Part shown: positions 61,740-64,000 of the stretch, in pieces
How the letters are laid out: every line of letters starts with the position of its first letter
Numbering within the stretch: position 1 is the stretch's first letter
From: Luteibacter anthropi
GTDB taxonomy: Bacteria > Pseudomonadota > Gammaproteobacteria > Xanthomonadales > Rhodanobacteraceae
Direction: 5' to 3'
Assembly: GCF_011759365.1 (NCBI RefSeq)
Contig: NZ_JAARLZ010000006.1
Location: forward strand, 1-64,000
Length of the DNA: 64,000 nt
Translations under genes and position numbers: made by a program
Notes under the pieces: model-generated
What the model was told of the DNA's origin: nothing
Database searches by the model: none
The model's input: only the letters and a program-made list of their open reading frames with translations

Positions 61740-62369
61740 TCACGCCCGCATGCCCAGCAGCGGAGCGGTGGTGGACAGCAGGTTGCGCGACTTCAGTACG
61801 TCCACATAGGTGGCTTCGTCGCTGTTGCTGACCTTGATCCGGAGTGAGGCCGGACTGTTGTAGGGCACGTGAATGGCGGGGCGGAACACGATGGCGCAGG
61901 CATCGCTGCTTTCGGCCGCCTGCTGGATACGACGCAGGCTGCGGTAGTCGGCATCAGGCAACCAGCCCACCACGGCGCCGCAGCAGCCGGAACGCAGGCA
62001 TTGCTCCATCGCCCACGCCGCTTCGGAACTGCCGCTATGCATCTCGTGCAGAAAGCGGCGATCCACGCCTGCGGCATCCAGCGCGCGGCCGTAGTCCACG
62101 TTGGGCGGCGCAACGAAGATGACCCGGCGGTGTTCCTGGGTCAGTGCCGCGAGGGCCGGAAGCACCAGGTCGAGTTCTCCGAAACCGGAATGTTCGAAAA
62201 GAATCTCGCTGAGGGCACCCAGCGGCCAGCCATGACCGGGAAGCTTTTCGTCCAGCGACGGCACACCCGTGGACAGCGTACGCACGCGACCCGGGCGGTC
62301 GAGCAGGGGATGCCACAGGTTGGCGGGATTGAACGAACGGGCGGACGACGAAGAGGCGAAGGCATTCAT
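61740..62369 (-). CDS. imuA: ImuA-like protein (SOS mutagenesis, RecA-fold)
   Basis: 209 residues. LSTGVPSLDEKLPGHGWPLGALSEILFE and IFVAPPNVDYGRAL match ImuA, a RecA-like accessory of the ImuB/DnaE2 translesion polymerase. A classic Walker A is missing, as is usual in ImuA. It follows lexA by 4 bases, so both are one operon. imuB and dnaE2, the usual downstream genes, are absent here. Confidence 0.85.
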   Translation of the reverse strand: MNAFASSSSARSFNPANLWHPLLDRPGRVRTLSTGVPSLDEKLPGHGWPLGALSEILFEHSGFGELDLVLPALAALTQEHRRVIFVAPPNVDYGRALDAAGVDRRFLHEMHSGSSEAAWAMEQCLRSGCCGAVVGWLPDADYRSLRRIQQAAESSDACAIVFRPAIHVPYNSPASLRIKVSNSDEATYVDVLKSRNLLSTTAPLLGMRA

Positions 62370-62373
62370 GGGA

Positions 62374-62994
62374 TCAGGTCCTGCGCAGGATGCCGACGTA
62401 GCGCCCTTCGATGGCGAAGGCGTGGCGGCGAGGGTTGACTTCGATCGGATCGAAGTCGGGATTTTCGGGAAGCAGGAGAACGCGATCGCGTTCTTGCCGG
62501 AACCGCTTGACGGTGACTTCGTCATCGAGACGTGCCACGACGATCTGTCCGTTGCTGGCGGTATTCGTACGGTGGACAGCAAGAAGATCGCCGTCGAGGA
62601 TGCCCACGTCGCGCATGCTCAGGCCTACCACGCGCAGCAGGTAATCGGCGCGGGGACGGAACAGGGCCGGGTCGATCTCCATCTGCGATTCGATGTTTTC
62701 TTCCGCGAGGATCGGAGAGCCTGCGGCCACCCGGCCGATCAGGGGCAGCTCGTAGCCGGACGGTGCGCGCCGGGTCACATGACCGGCAAGGCGCAGTCCA
62801 CGATGATGGGGCGAACGTTCGAGTAGTCCCTTGCGGACTAGCGATTCCACGCAGGCCTGCGCCGAGCTGTGACTGGGCAGGCCCAGGGCATCGGCAATTT
62901 CCCGCAGGGTAGGCGGCAGGCCATGCGCCTGGGTGTATTCACGCAGGAACGCAAGGGTGCGTTGCTGGCGTTCGCTGAGGTTCGGTGTCGGCAT
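62374..62994 (-). CDS. lexA: LexA-type SOS repressor
   Basis: 206 residues. The N-terminal winged helix has PPTLREIADALGLPSHSSAQA. The self-cleavage Ala-Gly is in GRVAAGSP; the catalytic Ser is in VVGLSMRDVGI and Lys in DDEVTVKRF. Co-transcribed with imuA, so it resembles the second LexA (LexA2) of pseudomonads. I use ATG 62994; ATG 63012 is an alternative but would place the operator inside the gene. Confidence 0.92.
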   Translation of the reverse strand: MPTPNLSERQQRTLAFLREYTQAHGLPPTLREIADALGLPSHSSAQACVESLVRKGLLERSPHHRGLRLAGHVTRRAPSGYELPLIGRVAAGSPILAEENIESQMEIDPALFRPRADYLLRVVGLSMRDVGILDGDLLAVHRTNTASNGQIVVARLDDEVTVKRFRQERDRVLLLPENPDFDPIEVNPRRHAFAIEGRYVGILRRT

Positions 62995-62996
62995 GC

Positions 62997-63008
62997 GTAC
63001 ATTTGTAC
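62997..63008. promoter_or_regulatory. GTAC-N4-GTAC dyad, probable LexA2-type box
   Basis: GTACATTTGTAC lies 2 bases before the lexA start on the minus strand. It resembles the GTAC-N4-GTGC motif reported for LexA2 of Pseudomonas putida. A weaker site GTACATTGATGC (63087-63098) precedes the MFS gene on the plus strand. Confidence 0.6.
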
Positions 63009-63129
63009 ACATCGCGGTGACCGGATGCAATAGGCCATTGTTCCACGTGATCGTGCATTACTGGTTGCACGTTTATGCATGTTTTCGTACATTGATGCTC
63101 ATTCCTCCTTGCGCCGCGCCTTTCTCCCC

Positions 63130-64000
63130 ATGAATCCTGTACGCGCTACCCGACTTATCTTCCTTCTCTCTGGCATCGGCATGGCCAGTTGGGCGCCCAT
63201 GGTTCCCTATGCGAAGGCCCGTCTTGGCCTCGACGACGGCGTCCTCGGCCTGGTGTTGCTCTGCATGGGCTGCGGCGCTGCCGCTGCCATGCCACTGGCT
63301 GGATTCCTTACCCATCGCTTCGGCAATCGCGACGTGATCGGCGTATCCGGCCTGCTGCTCTGCGTCGCGCTGCCCTTGCTCACGCTGGCGACGAATGTCT
63401 GGTGGCTGGGTGCGGCCCTGCTGTTCTTCGGCGCATCGCTGGGCCTGGTCGACGTGGCGATGAATGCCCACGCCGTGGACGTGGAAAAAGTCGAAGGCCG
63501 GCCGATGATGTCGGGCTTCCATGGCCTGTTCAGCGTTGGTGGTCTGGCCGGTGCCGCCGGCATGGCGGCACTGCTGAAGGCCGGTGCTCCGCTGACGGGC
63601 AGTGCCATCGCGGTATCGCTGTTGTTGCTGGTGATCGTGCTGACCCAGTGGAAGCATTTCCTGGTGCGCCACGAAGACGATGCGCAGGCTCGCCATGCCG
63701 GGTTCCGTATGCCTGGGGGTGCCGTATTCCTGCTGGGGTTCCTGTGCCTGGTGACCTTCCTGGCCGAAGGTTCGATGCTCGACTGGAGTGCGGTTTTCCT
63801 GCGTTTCTCGCGCGGCTTCGATGCCTCGACGGCAGGCCTCGGTTACGCAGCGTTCTCGGTGGCGATGGCGCTCGGTCGCCTGCTGGGGGATCGCATCACG
63901 GCGGCACTTGGCCCGGTCACCATCGTGCGCGCAGGCAGTGCCATTGCAGCGGCGGGCTTCCTGCTCGCCACGCTGGTGCCGTGGGATGGCGCAGCGCTGG
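63130..64000 (+). CDS. MFS transporter, incomplete at window end
   Basis: The visible 290 residues include at least eight helices. FLTHRFGNRDVIGVSG between helices 2 and 3 matches the MFS loop motif G-x-x-x-D-R-x-G-R loosely, and DVAMNAHAVDVEK is typical of the YbjJ-like subfamily. The substrate is unknown. Starts at ATG 63130; the frame is open at base 64000. Confidence 0.85.
   Translation, partial: MNPVRATRLIFLLSGIGMASWAPMVPYAKARLGLDDGVLGLVLLCMGCGAAAAMPLAGFLTHRFGNRDVIGVSGLLLCVALPLLTLATNVWWLGAALLFFGASLGLVDVAMNAHAVDVEKVEGRPMMSGFHGLFSVGGLAGAAGMAALLKAGAPLTGSAIAVSLLLLVIVLTQWKHFLVRHEDDAQARHAGFRMPGGAVFLLGFLCLVTFLAEGSMLDWSAVFLRFSRGFDASTAGLGYAAFSVAMALGRLLGDRITAALGPVTIVRAGSAIAAAGFLLATLVPWDGAAL

Overview
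The window is about 64 kb of GC-rich gammaproteobacterial chromosome. It most resembles the Xanthomonadales, probably Rhodanobacteraceae and a Luteibacter- or Dyella-like genome. Reasons: an effector with the C-terminal signal of the Xanthomonadales killing type IV secretion system, the tpiA-secG-tRNA-Leu linkage, paired inverted GTAGGAGCGCGC repeats, and many families common in that order. This is inference from gene content; no rRNA is present.

Layout. 1-7554 is an accessory block: the tail of an IS30-type transposase, an M13 metallopeptidase, then a compact operon. The operon holds a VirD4-like protein that has lost both nucleotide-binding motifs and reads without a stop into a signal-peptide-bearing immunity-like protein, a XVIPCD/Gln-rich effector, a second immunity paralogue whose lipoprotein leader is cut off by an amber codon, and a truncated reading frame. 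7555-13243 carries histidine-degradation genes (hutI and hutF) around a ClC transporter and a GNAT-nitrilase fusion. 13207-18126 has an MscS-type channel, tpiA, secG and two identical tRNA-Leu(GAG) genes followed by repeats. 18127-33620 is mostly housekeeping and signalling: FMN reductase, MHYT-GGDEF-EAL protein, patatin, RsgA, TPR protein, DUF4105, TraB/GumN, small proteins and an FNR-like regulator. 33902-40268 has a hybrid histidine kinase, YihY, CsbD, MntH, an H1-like basic protein and several very small genes. 40658-54824 has a LysR regulator and glutathione-dependent formaldehyde dehydrogenase, an MBL hydrolase, a CGNR regulator divergent from a secreted hydrolase, a LytS/LytTR pair, a CocE-type hydrolase, a VOC protein and a Na+/H+ antiporter. 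54939-59258 is a zinc block with two Zur-type palindromes. 59364-64000 has DUF535, an alginate lyase, an imuA-lexA pair with a GTAC-N4-GTAC box, and a truncated MFS gene.

How the genes work together. The first block looks like a contact-dependent antibacterial effector/immunity module without its secretion machine. hutI, ClC and the amidase fusion are translationally coupled by 4-base overlaps, so they are probably co-expressed. The zinc block combines a periplasmic DUF2796 protein, an ABC ATPase with FtsX-type permease, a DUF3299 lipoprotein and a ZIP transporter under zinc-starvation control. Three other promoters carry clear operators: a MerR/SoxR-type 19-bp-spacer promoter before the VOC gene, a repeated GTAAC dyad between the CGNR regulator and the hydrolase, and the lexA box.
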